Assembly (NCBI RefSeq): GCF_046097595.1
Contig: NZ_JBJUVG010000013.1
Span: forward strand, 1 to 36,189
Direction of reading: 5' to 3'
Origin: Peptococcus simiae
Lineage (GTDB): Bacteria; Bacillota; Peptococcia; Peptococcales; Peptococcaceae
DNA: 36,189 bases
In this document: one piece after another, positions 15,272-24,042 of the stretch
Layout of the letters: every line of letters begins with the position of its first letter
Numbering within the stretch: position 1 is the first letter of the stretch
The notes under the pieces: generated by a model
Seen by the model: the letters and a program-made list of their open reading frames with translations, nothing else
Told to the model about the DNA's origin: nothing
Databases searched by the model: none
Program-made: the position numbers and the translations under genes

Positions 15272-16459
15272 CTACGCCTCCTCGCCGGAATCGTCATCGG
15301 CAGAGGTCATTTGAACAATGTCTTTCCCGATACAGCAGTCTTCGTCATCGCCCCACATGCTGTCGTAAATGAGGTCAACGACAATGGCCCGGGTGATAAT
15401 CCCGACCAACCGGTCTTGGCCATCAACCACGGCCAGGTTTTTAAAGCCCAGGGTGTTGATGACATAAATGGCCTCCCGGACCACTTCCGTATCCGGTAGG
15501 TAGTAGCAGTCTTTCATATAATCACGCACAGTCCCTTGCAGCTGGCGCACGTGTTCCACGTCAAAGATATCCAGGTAGCCAATGAGGACGCCCTTGTCAT
15601 CGGTTACAAAAAGGGAGTCAACCCGCTTTTCCCGCATGAGGAGAACTGCATCGCGGAGGCTGGCCTCCGGGTTAATGGAAATGGGCTTGGTATACATGAT
15701 TTCCCGGACCGTGGCGGTATTAAACCGGGCCTGGCGGAGCCGGTCTTCCCCGATGAGGTCGGTCACGAAATCATTGGCCGGGTTGGCCAGGATTTCATTG
15801 GGCGTGCCCTTTTGGACCACTTCGCCATGGTCCATAATGACAATCTGGTCAGCCAGGGTCAGGGCCTCGTCCATATCATGGGTGACGAAAACCACGGTCT
15901 TACCCATTTCCTGCTGGAGTCGTTTGACCAGGTTCTGCAGGGCATCCCGGGTAATCGGGTCCAGGGCGCCGAAGGGTTCATCCATGAGGATAATCTCCTG
16001 GTCTGCGGCCAGGGCCCGGATGACCCCTACCCGCTGCTGTTGGCCGCCGGAGAGTTCATTGGGGTACAAGTCCAGGTAGCTTTCCGGTAAGTTGACCCGT
16101 TTCATAAGGCGCAGGGCCACTTCCCGCATTTTTTCTTCCGGCCACTTTAAGAGCTTAGGCACCATAATAATATTTTCATAAATGGTCATATGGGGCATCA
16201 AGCCGATTTGCTGGATGACATAGCCAATTTGCCGACGCAGAGCCACCTCATTGATTTCCTTAGTGGACTTACCGTTGATGAGAACAGCCCCTTCGGAGGG
16301 GTCGATCATCCGGTTAATCATCCGCAGGCAGGTGGTCTTCCCACTACCGCTCGTGCCGATAAAGACGTTAAAAGAACCATCTTCCAGGGTCAGGTTAACA
16401 TCCTTAACGGCAACAGAATTGCCCGGATAGACTTTCTTAACGTTCTTGAACTCTATCAT
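15272..16459 (-). CDS. opuCA: Osmoprotectant ABC transporter ATPase with tandem CBS domains (OpuCA type)
   Basis: About 395 residues. ABC domain (about 1-240): Walker A GTSGSGKTT, signature LSGGQQQR, Walker B LMDEPFGALD, switch His in VTHD. Two CBS domains follow (about 250-375). In OpuA/OpuC systems these sense ionic strength or cyclic-di-AMP and gate transport. The tail is acidic (DDDSGEEA), a feature tied to osmosensing in some relatives. The longest ORF starts at 16465, but AGAGGAG is only 1 nt from that ATG and 7 nt from the ATG at 16459, which gives the usual MIEFKNV start. First gene of opuCA-CB-CC-CD-ung. Confidence 0.93.
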   Translation of the reverse strand: MIEFKNVKKVYPGNSVAVKDVNLTLEDGSFNVFIGTSGSGKTTCLRMINRMIDPSEGAVLINGKSTKEINEVALRRQIGYVIQQIGLMPHMTIYENIIMVPKLLKWPEEKMREVALRLMKRVNLPESYLDLYPNELSGGQQQRVGVIRALAADQEIILMDEPFGALDPITRDALQNLVKRLQQEMGKTVVFVTHDMDEALTLADQIVIMDHGEVVQKGTPNEILANPANDFVTDLIGEDRLRQARFNTATVREIMYTKPISINPEASLRDAVLLMREKRVDSLFVTDDKGVLIGYLDIFDVEHVRQLQGTVRDYMKDCYYLPDTEVVREAIYVINTLGFKNLAVVDGQDRLVGIITRAIVVDLIYDSMWGDDEDCCIGKDIVQMTSADDDSGEEA

Positions 16460-16593
16460 ACACATGCTCCTCTCTACGATATTAACTGTTCTTTATTTTT
16501 TAAAGTCATATTTATAATAACATAAAAAAGGACCCCTGCCAATAATACCCTTCAGTAATTACTCATAAATAAAGAAAATCCGCCTCTTAAGCC

Positions 16594-16630
16594 AAAAAAG
16601 GACCGGTTCTCTAAGAGAACCGGTCCTTTT
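16594..16630 (-). terminator. Terminator of the nuo operon
   Basis: A perfect 15-bp stem (16596-16610 with 16616-16630, 5-nt loop) is followed on the minus strand by six U (A at 16594-16599). It lies 24 nt after the nuoN stop and ahead of the opuCA promoter region (about 16466-16590), which is AT-rich but has no promoter I would call firmly. Confidence 0.9.
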
Positions 16631-16653
16631 CTTTAGCCTAGTACAGTATTCAA

Positions 16654-18093
16654 TTACATAATTAACGAGCTGGCATCGGTCATGGTGAGGGTCATAGCAG
16701 GACCAAAGAAGAGGCCCAGGACGACACTCATCACCACGCAAACCACCAGGGCAATGAAAATCCCATTGCTCATGGAGACATGCTGGAGATTGGCCCCGTC
16801 AGCCGGCTTGGTCACATACATGGCCTTGACGACCAGGAAGTAGTAGTAAACACTGATCATGCTCATCAGCAGGGCAATGAGGGCAACCAGGAGGTATTCG
16901 GCCTGGATGGTGGCGGTAAAGAGTAAGAACTTACCGATGAACCCACCCATAGGCGGCAGGCCCCCTAGGGAAACCAGGAAGACGAACATAGCGGCCGCCA
17001 GGAAGGGGGACCGACTGCTCATGCCTACATAATCATCCCGCCAGGTGGTACTCTCCTTCTCTTCCCAGGCACTGACGACAATAAAGGCGCCGGTGTTGGC
17101 GAAGACATAGGCCGTAATGTAGTACATCATGGCCATGGTACCGAAGTGGCTGGCGGCCAGGATCCCCAAGAGCAGGTAGCCGACTTGGGCGATGGATGAA
17201 TAGGCCAGCATCCGTTTCACGTCTTTCTGGGCAATGGCCACCAGGTTCCCGAAAATGACCGACAGGAGGGCAAAGGCCACAAGGACCGGGGCCCACATGG
17301 CCTGGTAGTCCGGGAATAAGATGAGGAGCATCCGGGCCAGTAAGGCCAGGGCTGCAGCCTTAGAGCCGACAGCCAGGAAACCGGCGACCGGCGTGGGTGC
17401 TGCCTGGTAGATATCCGGGGCCCACATGTGGAAGGGGACGGCACTGACTTTGAAGGCAAAGCCGGCCATGATCATCACAATCCCCATGACCAGGAAGGCG
17501 GACAGACGGCTTTCCTGACCGCCGCCGACAGCCATATCTGCAAAGACAGTGGTCCCGAAGTAGCCGTAGACCACGCTCATCCCGTAGAGCATGACCGCTG
17601 AAGACATGGCTGAAAGGATTAGATACTTCATGCCCCCTTCAGTGGCCAGGTTGTCGTGACGGACAAAGGCGATGAGGACGATAAAGCTCATGGTCATCAC
17701 TTCAAGGCCTAGGTACATGGTAATTAAGTCCCCTGCAGCCGCAAAAACCATCATGCCCAAGAGGCAGAAGTTCAGCAGGGCGAAGAATTCAGCCTTCCGG
17801 TAGCCCAGCTTGTCTACATAGCTGATGGCAGCCAATTGGACTAGGATGGCAGAAATGAGGATAATCACGCGGAAGTAGTTGGCGCAGGTATCGATGTAGA
17901 GCATCCGCCCCCAGGTCAGGACCCCTTCCGCCGGGTTGAGGACCATGACGGCAATGGTGGCGGCGAGCCAGACCACAGACAGGCCCCCGTACACCTTGGC
18001 CTGGTTACACCCGGTAACCAGCTTCACCACGATCATAACAATCGCTAGGACGACGACGGAAAGTTCCGGGAAAATATTCGCTAAAAGTCCCAT
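16654..18093 (-). CDS. nuoN: Complex I proton-pumping subunit NuoN
   Basis: 479-residue multi-spanning antiporter-like subunit of the respiratory complex I membrane arm, with about 14 membrane segments. The Proton_antipo_M core shows FKVSAVPFHMWAPDIYQAAPTPV (about 215-237), VKRMLAYSSIAQVGYL and LPPMGGFIGKF. It translocates H+ (or Na+) coupled to quinone reduction. Last of eleven nuo genes. Its ATG shares one base with the nuoM stop (TAATG), and GGAGGG within the nuoM 3' end serves as its ribosome binding site. Confidence 0.95.
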   Translation of the reverse strand: MGLLANIFPELSVVVLAIVMIVVKLVTGCNQAKVYGGLSVVWLAATIAVMVLNPAEGVLTWGRMLYIDTCANYFRVIILISAILVQLAAISYVDKLGYRKAEFFALLNFCLLGMMVFAAAGDLITMYLGLEVMTMSFIVLIAFVRHDNLATEGGMKYLILSAMSSAVMLYGMSVVYGYFGTTVFADMAVGGGQESRLSAFLVMGIVMIMAGFAFKVSAVPFHMWAPDIYQAAPTPVAGFLAVGSKAAALALLARMLLILFPDYQAMWAPVLVAFALLSVIFGNLVAIAQKDVKRMLAYSSIAQVGYLLLGILAASHFGTMAMMYYITAYVFANTGAFIVVSAWEEKESTTWRDDYVGMSSRSPFLAAAMFVFLVSLGGLPPMGGFIGKFLLFTATIQAEYLLVALIALLMSMISVYYYFLVVKAMYVTKPADGANLQHVSMSNGIFIALVVCVVMSVVLGLFFGPAMTLTMTDASSLIM

Positions 18094-19622
18094 TAGAAGA
18101 TCCCTCCCATCGTTGATTGAGATAGTTTCACAAGCATGGGGGCCACACCGGATTGAACCATATCAGTGATGTGATAAGGCCAGATCCCGAAGGCCAGCAG
18201 GCCGGCCAGGAGGACCACCGGGGCCACCAGGTAAATGCCATGAATATCCTTCATGTGATCCCACTGGGGATCGCGCGGACCCATGAACATCCGGCGAACC
18301 GCCCGTAAGCAGTAGGTGGCCGTAATGACAATCCCACTGATGGCGATAATGGATAGGACCCTGTAGCTGAGGAAACCGAAGATGACCTTTTCAGAGGTAA
18401 AGGACCCCATAAAGATCAGGAACTCAGCGACAAAGTTGAACATCCCGGGTAGACCCAGGCAGGCCAGGGAGACCATGGAGAAGGCCACTGCCATTTTCGG
18501 CATCTGCTTGGCCAGGCCTTGGAAGCGGGTCAGGTCGCGGGTGCCGGCCTGGTGGTAAATATAGCCGATCAAGGCAAAGTAGCAGCTGGTCATCAGACCG
18601 TGGGCCACCATTTGGCTCACAGCCCCGGACAGGGACATGGCATTTAAGGTGGCTACCCCCAGGAGGATATAGCCCATATGGCTCACGCAGGCATACCCGA
18701 CGAGAAGCTTCAAGTCATGTTGTACCAGGGCGATGCAGGCCCCATAGACAATGTTGACCATACACAGGAGGGCGATGACCGGGGCCCAGAAGTGGGCGCC
18801 ATCCGGGAAACAGGATACCGCCAGGCGAATCAGCCCGTAGCCCCCCAGCTTAACGATAACCCCGGCGTGCAGCATGGAAACCGCTGTCGGCGCTGCAGCG
18901 TAGCCCAAGGGGCTCCAGGTGTGGAAGGGGAACATTTTAACCAGGAAGCCCAGACCCAGGGCCATCAGGCCATAGACAAAGATTTGAATGTTGGCCGGAT
19001 AGTTGACATCAAAGAGGGCCTGCATATCCAGGGTATAGAAGCCCAGGGCCTCCGGTTGGGCCGCATAGAGGTACATGGTGATAATCCCAATCAGGACAAA
19101 GACCGACCCGATTAAGAGGTAGAGAACCAGCTTCATAGCGGCATATTCTTTCCGCTTGGACCCCCAAATCCCAATAAGGGGATACATGGGGACCAAGGCG
19201 AATTCGAAGAAAATGTAGAAGAAGAGGAGGTTTTGGGTTAAGAAGACCCCATAAACCCCGGTGACCAGGATCATTAAGAAGATATAAAATTCCTTGACCC
19301 GGTCATCCATATCAAAAGAGATACAGGTACCGGCAAAGATAATCATACTGGTCAGTAATACCAGGGGCATGGAAATACCGTCCACAGCCATAATGTAGTT
19401 GATACCCAGGTCCGGTACCACAGCGATTTTTTCTATAAACTGGAAACCGCCGGCCGCTACATCGTAGCTAATAAAGCAGTATAAGCTGAGGATGAGGTTC
19501 AAGCCCATCATAACAATAGGAACCGTTTTCAGTGCGCGCAAGTTATGTTGCGGAATGAAGAAAACAATGAGCGCCGTCAAAATCGGCATGAAACAAATGG
19601 CTGATAAAATCGGGAAGCCCAT
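18093..19622 (-). CDS. nuoM: Complex I proton-pumping subunit NuoM
   Basis: 509-residue antiporter-like subunit with about 14 membrane segments. NuoM features: FYIFFEFALVPMYPLIGIWG (with the conserved Glu), FLVKMFPFHTWSPLGYAAAPTAVSML, LVGYACVSHMGYILLG and GLPGMFNFVAEF. The ATG at 19622 directly abuts the nuoL stop. The GGAGGGATATAA that encodes the nuoL C-terminus also supplies the ribosome binding site. Confidence 0.95.
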   Translation of the reverse strand: MGFPILSAICFMPILTALIVFFIPQHNLRALKTVPIVMMGLNLILSLYCFISYDVAAGGFQFIEKIAVVPDLGINYIMAVDGISMPLVLLTSMIIFAGTCISFDMDDRVKEFYIFLMILVTGVYGVFLTQNLLFFYIFFEFALVPMYPLIGIWGSKRKEYAAMKLVLYLLIGSVFVLIGIITMYLYAAQPEALGFYTLDMQALFDVNYPANIQIFVYGLMALGLGFLVKMFPFHTWSPLGYAAAPTAVSMLHAGVIVKLGGYGLIRLAVSCFPDGAHFWAPVIALLCMVNIVYGACIALVQHDLKLLVGYACVSHMGYILLGVATLNAMSLSGAVSQMVAHGLMTSCYFALIGYIYHQAGTRDLTRFQGLAKQMPKMAVAFSMVSLACLGLPGMFNFVAEFLIFMGSFTSEKVIFGFLSYRVLSIIAISGIVITATYCLRAVRRMFMGPRDPQWDHMKDIHGIYLVAPVVLLAGLLAFGIWPYHITDMVQSGVAPMLVKLSQSTMGGIF

Positions 19623-21521
19623 TTATATCCCTCCCAACATCGGAATAGCTTTCCACAGAACCAGGATGATCACAGCTGCAAACATGACCAAGGCATAGGT
19701 CTGTAGATTCCCGGTTTCTGTGCGACGCAGTCTGGACCCGCCCCACTTGGTGACAGTGGCTAAGAAATCCAGGAAGCCGTCGATGATGACTTCATCGAAG
19801 AACTTACAGAATTTAGAGAAGCCCAGGACGAGTTTATGGAAAACCCAGCCGTAGAATTCGTCTACATAGTACCGGTTGTAGAGGATGGTATAAATGCCGC
19901 TGAACCGATGGGCAATCGCTTCTGCGGAAATGGCCTTCTTATAGTAAATCAGGTAGGCCAGGAAAATCCCGCCCAGGGCCATGATGGTCGATACGCAAAT
20001 AACGAACCAGTTGGCTTCCGGATGGTGGGCCTGTCCGTAGAAGATATAAGAAGCAAAACCGTTTTGAATAAAGGGGGCCCCGACAAAGCCACCAAAGATG
20101 GCAAAGACAGCCAGGACAATAAGCGGCGTGGTCATGGTTGCCGGGCATTCATGTAAATGCCGGCTCTTATCCGTCTTATTCTCACCGAAGAAGGTCCGGA
20201 AGACCAGGCGGAACATATAGAAGGAGGTCATAAAGGCGACCACTTCGGCGATGACAAAGGTGAAATAATGGCCATTGGTAAAGGCAGTGGCGATGATTTC
20301 GTCCTTAGACCAGAAACCCGCAAAAGGAACAATCCCACACAGGGCCAGGGTCCCGATTAAGAAGGTCCAGGTGGTTTTCGGCATATGCTTGCGCAGGCCG
20401 CCCATCTGGGACATATCGTTGGAGCCTACCACATGGATGATGCAGCCGGCGCCTAAGAAGAGCAGGGCCTTGAAGAAGGCGTGGGTGCCCAGGTGGAACA
20501 TGGCCGCCGTCATGGAGCCTAAGCCGACAGCCATAACCATGTAGCCCAGCTGGCTCAAGGTTGAAAAGGCCAGGACCCGTTTGATGTCGTTATTGACCAG
20601 GGCCATGGAGGCGGCAAAGATTGAGGTAAAGGCACCGATGACCAGGACAACTGTCATCGCCGCTTCAGAGGCTTGGAAGAGGACGAATTGCCGGCTTAAG
20701 AGGTATACCCCCGCAGCAACCATGGTGGCGGCGTGAATCAGGGCAGAGACCGGTGTCGGCCCTTCCATGGCGTCCGGTAACCAAACGTGGAAGGGGAACT
20801 GGGCACTCTTACCGATGGGCCCAACAAAGACCAGAATCCCGGCAATGGCAATAAAGAGGGTCCCCTCTGCCGTCGGAATTTTTTCCGCCAGCTCGGTAAA
20901 GTTAAAGGTCCCGAACTGGGCAAAGAGCAGAAAGAAACCAACCATGAAGCCGAAGTCGGCAATCCGGTTAAAAAGAAAGGCCTTTTGGCTGGCAGCTGCT
21001 GCACTGAAGGTTTGATAGTAAAAACCAATGAGCAGGTAGGAGCAAAGACCTACCAGTTCCCAGCCGATAAAAATCATAAAGTAGTTGTTGGCTAAAACCA
21101 GGATCAACATGGAAGCCACGAAAACCGACAGGTAGGTGAAGAAGCGCGGGGTACCCGGGTCTCCTTCCATGTAACCGATGGAATAAATAGATACCAGGAG
21201 GGAAATCACCGTTACCACAAAGAGCATCATAGCTGTCAGGGGGTCCATCAGGACGCCCAAGTCAATGGTCAGCCCGGGGATTTTAATCCAGGTGAGGCCA
21301 TATTCAATAGGGGCCAGCATGGTGGCTGCCTTTTGAACATAGACTTCATAGGCAATCCCGGTCGCAATGACGGCGTCTACGGCAAAAGACCCGATGACCA
21401 GACCCAGGGTTAACGGTTTATTCTTCTGGGTGAAGAGACCGGTCACGGCAAAGACAACGAGGGGAATAATCGGCAGTAGCCAAGCTAGGTTGATCCAAAA
21501 CCATGTATCATTCATAGTCAT
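19623..21521 (-). CDS. nuoL: Complex I proton-pumping subunit NuoL
   Basis: 632 residues, the largest antiporter-like subunit. Core motifs: FIGWELVGLCSYLLIGFYY, GKSAQFPFHVWLPDAMEGPTPVSALIHAATMV, RVLAFSTLSQLGYM and THAFFKALLFLGAGC. The C-terminal part (about 500-632) carries the lateral-helix and final membrane segment expected of NuoL. GGAGGAG lies 6 nt before the ATG at 21521, and another in-frame ATG two codons on is less well placed. It lies 18 nt after nuoK. Confidence 0.95.
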   Translation of the reverse strand: MTMNDTWFWINLAWLLPIIPLVVFAVTGLFTQKNKPLTLGLVIGSFAVDAVIATGIAYEVYVQKAATMLAPIEYGLTWIKIPGLTIDLGVLMDPLTAMMLFVVTVISLLVSIYSIGYMEGDPGTPRFFTYLSVFVASMLILVLANNYFMIFIGWELVGLCSYLLIGFYYQTFSAAAASQKAFLFNRIADFGFMVGFFLLFAQFGTFNFTELAEKIPTAEGTLFIAIAGILVFVGPIGKSAQFPFHVWLPDAMEGPTPVSALIHAATMVAAGVYLLSRQFVLFQASEAAMTVVLVIGAFTSIFAASMALVNNDIKRVLAFSTLSQLGYMVMAVGLGSMTAAMFHLGTHAFFKALLFLGAGCIIHVVGSNDMSQMGGLRKHMPKTTWTFLIGTLALCGIVPFAGFWSKDEIIATAFTNGHYFTFVIAEVVAFMTSFYMFRLVFRTFFGENKTDKSRHLHECPATMTTPLIVLAVFAIFGGFVGAPFIQNGFASYIFYGQAHHPEANWFVICVSTIMALGGIFLAYLIYYKKAISAEAIAHRFSGIYTILYNRYYVDEFYGWVFHKLVLGFSKFCKFFDEVIIDGFLDFLATVTKWGGSRLRRTETGNLQTYALVMFAAVIILVLWKAIPMLGGI

Positions 21522-21539
21522 TCTATTCTCCTCCTCCCC

Positions 21540-21848
21540 TTACCATTTCAACCAGTCGATGTCGCTGAGGTCAGACCGGCCGCGTTCGCGGTAGTTTTTC
21601 ATAACAATGGCCAGGCCCACTGCCACCTCTGCAGCCGCCACAACCATGATGAGTAAAACAAAAACGTAGCCGACCGCCACTTCCGGGTTCAGGAACCGGT
21701 TAAAGGCGACCAGGTTGATATTGACTGCATTGAGCATGAGCTCAACCCCCATCAAAACCCCAATGGGGTTCCGTCTGGAGAGGGCAATAAAGAGCCCTAT
21801 GCAGAAAAGCAATAATGCCAGAAAAAGATAATGTGTTAAGCCGATCAT
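21540..21848 (-). CDS. nuoK: Complex I membrane subunit NuoK
   Basis: 102 residues with three membrane helices. Typical segments are RRNPIGVLMGVELMLNAVNIN (with the conserved membrane Glu) and MVVAAAEVAVGLAIV (second conserved Glu). It is part of the proton pathway linking the quinone site to the antiporter subunits. The start overlaps the nuoJ stop by 4 nt. Confidence 0.95.
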   Translation of the reverse strand: MIGLTHYLFLALLLFCIGLFIALSRRNPIGVLMGVELMLNAVNINLVAFNRFLNPEVAVGYVFVLLIMVVAAAEVAVGLAIVMKNYRERGRSDLSDIDWLKW

Positions 21849-22354
21849 TTAGCATCATCCCCCTTTTCTGTAATCATCAGGGCTCCAATCATAGCCACCA
21901 AGAGCAAGACAGCGGCTAGTTCGGTTGCCAGGATGTGTACCCCGAAAAGGCTGATACCAATACGGTAGATTGAGGGCACCGCAATGGTCCCTGCCGGCAG
22001 GGCAGGCAGGATGCGGATGCACATGCTCACCACAAAGCAGAGGGCTGCTGCAACCACCCCGCCCCCAACTGCTGTTTTAGCAAAGGGGTTGGTCAGGGTC
22101 CGAATGCCATAAGACTTGGTCAGCATAATCCCGAAAATAATCAGGATGGTAATGGCCCCCACATAAACCAGAAGCTGGGCCACAGCCAGGAATTTTTCAT
22201 GCATGCTGGCATAAATGCCGGCGACTGAAGCGAAGGTCACCAGCATGAGCAGGGCCGTCCGGAATAAATTCCGAGACACAGCCATGCCTAGGGCGCTGGC
22301 CACCAGGATAACCGCAAAAAAGTAGAACAATGCGGGAGAAATGGTTGATGTCAT
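21845..22354 (-). CDS. nuoJ: Complex I membrane subunit NuoJ
   Basis: 169 residues with five hydrophobic helices. Family segments: ALGMAVSRNLFRTALLML, FLAVAQLLVYVGAITILIIFGIML (the broken TM3 with conserved Gly/Tyr) and LATELAAVLLLVAMIGAL. It overlaps nuoI by 4 nt and nuoK by 4 nt, so translation is tightly coupled. Confidence 0.95.
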   Translation of the reverse strand: MTSTISPALFYFFAVILVASALGMAVSRNLFRTALLMLVTFASVAGIYASMHEKFLAVAQLLVYVGAITILIIFGIMLTKSYGIRTLTNPFAKTAVGGGVVAAALCFVVSMCIRILPALPAGTIAVPSIYRIGISLFGVHILATELAAVLLLVAMIGALMITEKGDDAK

Positions 22355-22986
22355 GCTTCTCCCTCCTTCTCTGGGGCGGCAGCCGGTTTTTCACTGCTTG
22401 TCTGGTTTGCCGGCGCCGGGTCTGCCGGCTTAGCCGGATCAGCGGCCGCCTTAGCCGGTGCAGCCTTGGGCTTGGGCTTAGGGGCATTGGGGTCCGGGGC
22501 CGGTTTCTCGGCCTTGGGCCGGTCAACGGTGTAAGCAGCCGGGTGGGCGTCAAAGTAGTCCTTTTGCACCCGTTCAAATTCAACATTCATATCATGGGGA
22601 AGGGCTTCTAAGAAATCGTAGTCGGTGCCTTCCCGGTGATAAACGGAAATTTCAAAGTTTCTTGCATTCAGCAAGGCCTGGGTCGGGCATGCTTCAATGC
22701 ACAGACCACAGTATAAACAGTAGGAGATATCCATATCGTACTTGGTGACCTTGTTTTTATTGTTTTCGTCTTTCTCCGTTTCAATATGGATGACCTGGTT
22801 CGGGCAAGCCCGTTCGCAGAGCTTGCAGGCAATACATTTATCATAGTCATAGGCAAAAAAGCCATGACTGGCCGGGGGTAAATTCGGCCTTTCTTCAGGG
22901 TACTGCTCAGTGAATTTAGGCGAAAAGAAGTGCCGAATCGTCACCGCCAGTCCCTTTAATAGTCCTGTACCGTACAAAAGAAGCAC
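22351..22986 (-). CDS. nuoI: Complex I iron-sulfur subunit NuoI with long Pro/Ala/Lys tail
   Basis: 211-residue ferredoxin-like subunit carrying two [4Fe-4S] clusters that pass electrons to NuoB. The ligands are Cys51/54/57 with Cys61 (CIACKLCERACP) and Cys90/93/96 with Cys100 (CLYCGLCIEACP). The conserved core ends near residue 155. After it comes a low-complexity tail (about 157-211) rich in Pro, Ala and Lys with several KPAP/PKPK-like units, ending EKEGEA, which is not part of the usual subunit. It lies 4 nt after nuoH and overlaps nuoJ by 4 nt. In a complex without NuoEFG this subunit is near where an external donor such as ferredoxin would dock. Confidence 0.94.
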   Translation of the reverse strand: MLLLYGTGLLKGLAVTIRHFFSPKFTEQYPEERPNLPPASHGFFAYDYDKCIACKLCERACPNQVIHIETEKDENNKNKVTKYDMDISYCLYCGLCIEACPTQALLNARNFEISVYHREGTDYDFLEALPHDMNVEFERVQKDYFDAHPAAYTVDRPKAEKPAPDPNAPKPKPKAAPAKAAADPAKPADPAPANQTSSEKPAAAPEKEGEA

Positions 22987-22990
22987 CTCC

Positions 22991-24031
22991 TTACGCTAAT
23001 GACTGTACAATTTTAAGGGCAATACCGGTAATGGCCATATTGGCAATGGCCAGGGGGATAAGGACCTTCCAGTTGAGTTTCATCAGGTGGTCAATCCGAA
23101 TCCGCGGGTAGGTCCAGCGGATCCACATGTTAATGAAGACAAAGACATAGGTCTTGATGATGATCCAGATCCAACCGGGTAAAATGGGACCATGCCAACC
23201 ACCCAGGAAGAGGACGGCAGAAAGCCAGCACATGGCCAGGAGGGCCACATATTCGCCCAGGTACATGAAGGCAAAGCGCATGCCGGAATACTCGGTTTGG
23301 TAGCCGGCAACCAATTCCTGTTCCCCTTCCGGTAAGTCAAAGGGGTTCCGGTTCATTTCCGCCGTAGAAGCGACGAGGAAAATCAGGAAGGCCAGCGGCT
23401 GCCGCCAAATAAACCAACCATGGTCGATTTGGTTTTGAACAATTTCGTTCAAGTTCATGCTGCCGCAAATCATCACAATACCGATAACTGAGAAAATGAG
23501 AGGGATTTCATAAGAAATCATCTGCAGGGTGGCCCGCATCCCACCCATGAGGGTGTACTTGTTATTGGCAGCCCAGCCACTGGTGAGCAGGATAAAGGTG
23601 GTTAAACCACTGACAGCAAAGTAGAAAAGCAGACCCACTTCACTGTCTACCACCGTCATCCCGGCGCCAAAGGGCAGGACCATAAAACAGAGCATGGTCG
23701 GGATAAAAACCACCAGGGGCACTAAGTTGTAGAGGAGCTTGTCTACATTCTTAGGGGTATAGGTGTTTTTACTGACGAGCTTGAGGATGTCCATAAAGAG
23801 CTGGAAGATACCCGCCGGACCGACCCGGTTCGGACCAAGCCGTTCCTGGTAAAAGCCGGAAAACTTTCTTTCCAGGTAAACCAGCACGATAACGTTACAA
23901 AGTAAAAAGACCAGAATAACCACTGCAGCCAAAATGCGAACAATCCAGTCCCCAAGCATGGGGGACCCGCCTAAATTCACAATCCAGCCGGAGATGGCAC
24001 TGCCGATATTGATAAATAAGTTATTAAGCAT
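22991..24031 (-). CDS. nuoH: Complex I membrane subunit NuoH
   Basis: 346 residues with about eight membrane helices. It forms the quinone chamber with NuoB and NuoD. Family motifs are intact: YLERKFSGFYQERLGPNRVGPAG, TSGWAANNKYTLMGGMRA, AEMNRNPFDLPEGEQELVAGYQTEYSGMRF and RWTYPRIRIDHLM. It follows nuoD by 11 nt. Confidence 0.96.
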   Translation of the reverse strand: MLNNLFINIGSAISGWIVNLGGSPMLGDWIVRILAAVVILVFLLCNVIVLVYLERKFSGFYQERLGPNRVGPAGIFQLFMDILKLVSKNTYTPKNVDKLLYNLVPLVVFIPTMLCFMVLPFGAGMTVVDSEVGLLFYFAVSGLTTFILLTSGWAANNKYTLMGGMRATLQMISYEIPLIFSVIGIVMICGSMNLNEIVQNQIDHGWFIWRQPLAFLIFLVASTAEMNRNPFDLPEGEQELVAGYQTEYSGMRFAFMYLGEYVALLAMCWLSAVLFLGGWHGPILPGWIWIIIKTYVFVFINMWIRWTYPRIRIDHLMKLNWKVLIPLAIANMAITGIALKIVQSLA

Positions 24032-24042
24032 CCTGCCACCTC

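Noticed and set aside
15536..16090. Long plus-strand ORFs opposite opuCA, pstS and the nuo genes
   Set aside because: They lie wholly inside well-identified genes on the minus strand, with no promoters, ribosome binding sites or family motifs. They are frame shadows.
16559..16741. 60-codon minus-strand ORF across the nuo terminator
   Set aside because: It overlaps the nuoN 3' end in another frame and runs through the terminator hairpin, so it is not a credible gene.
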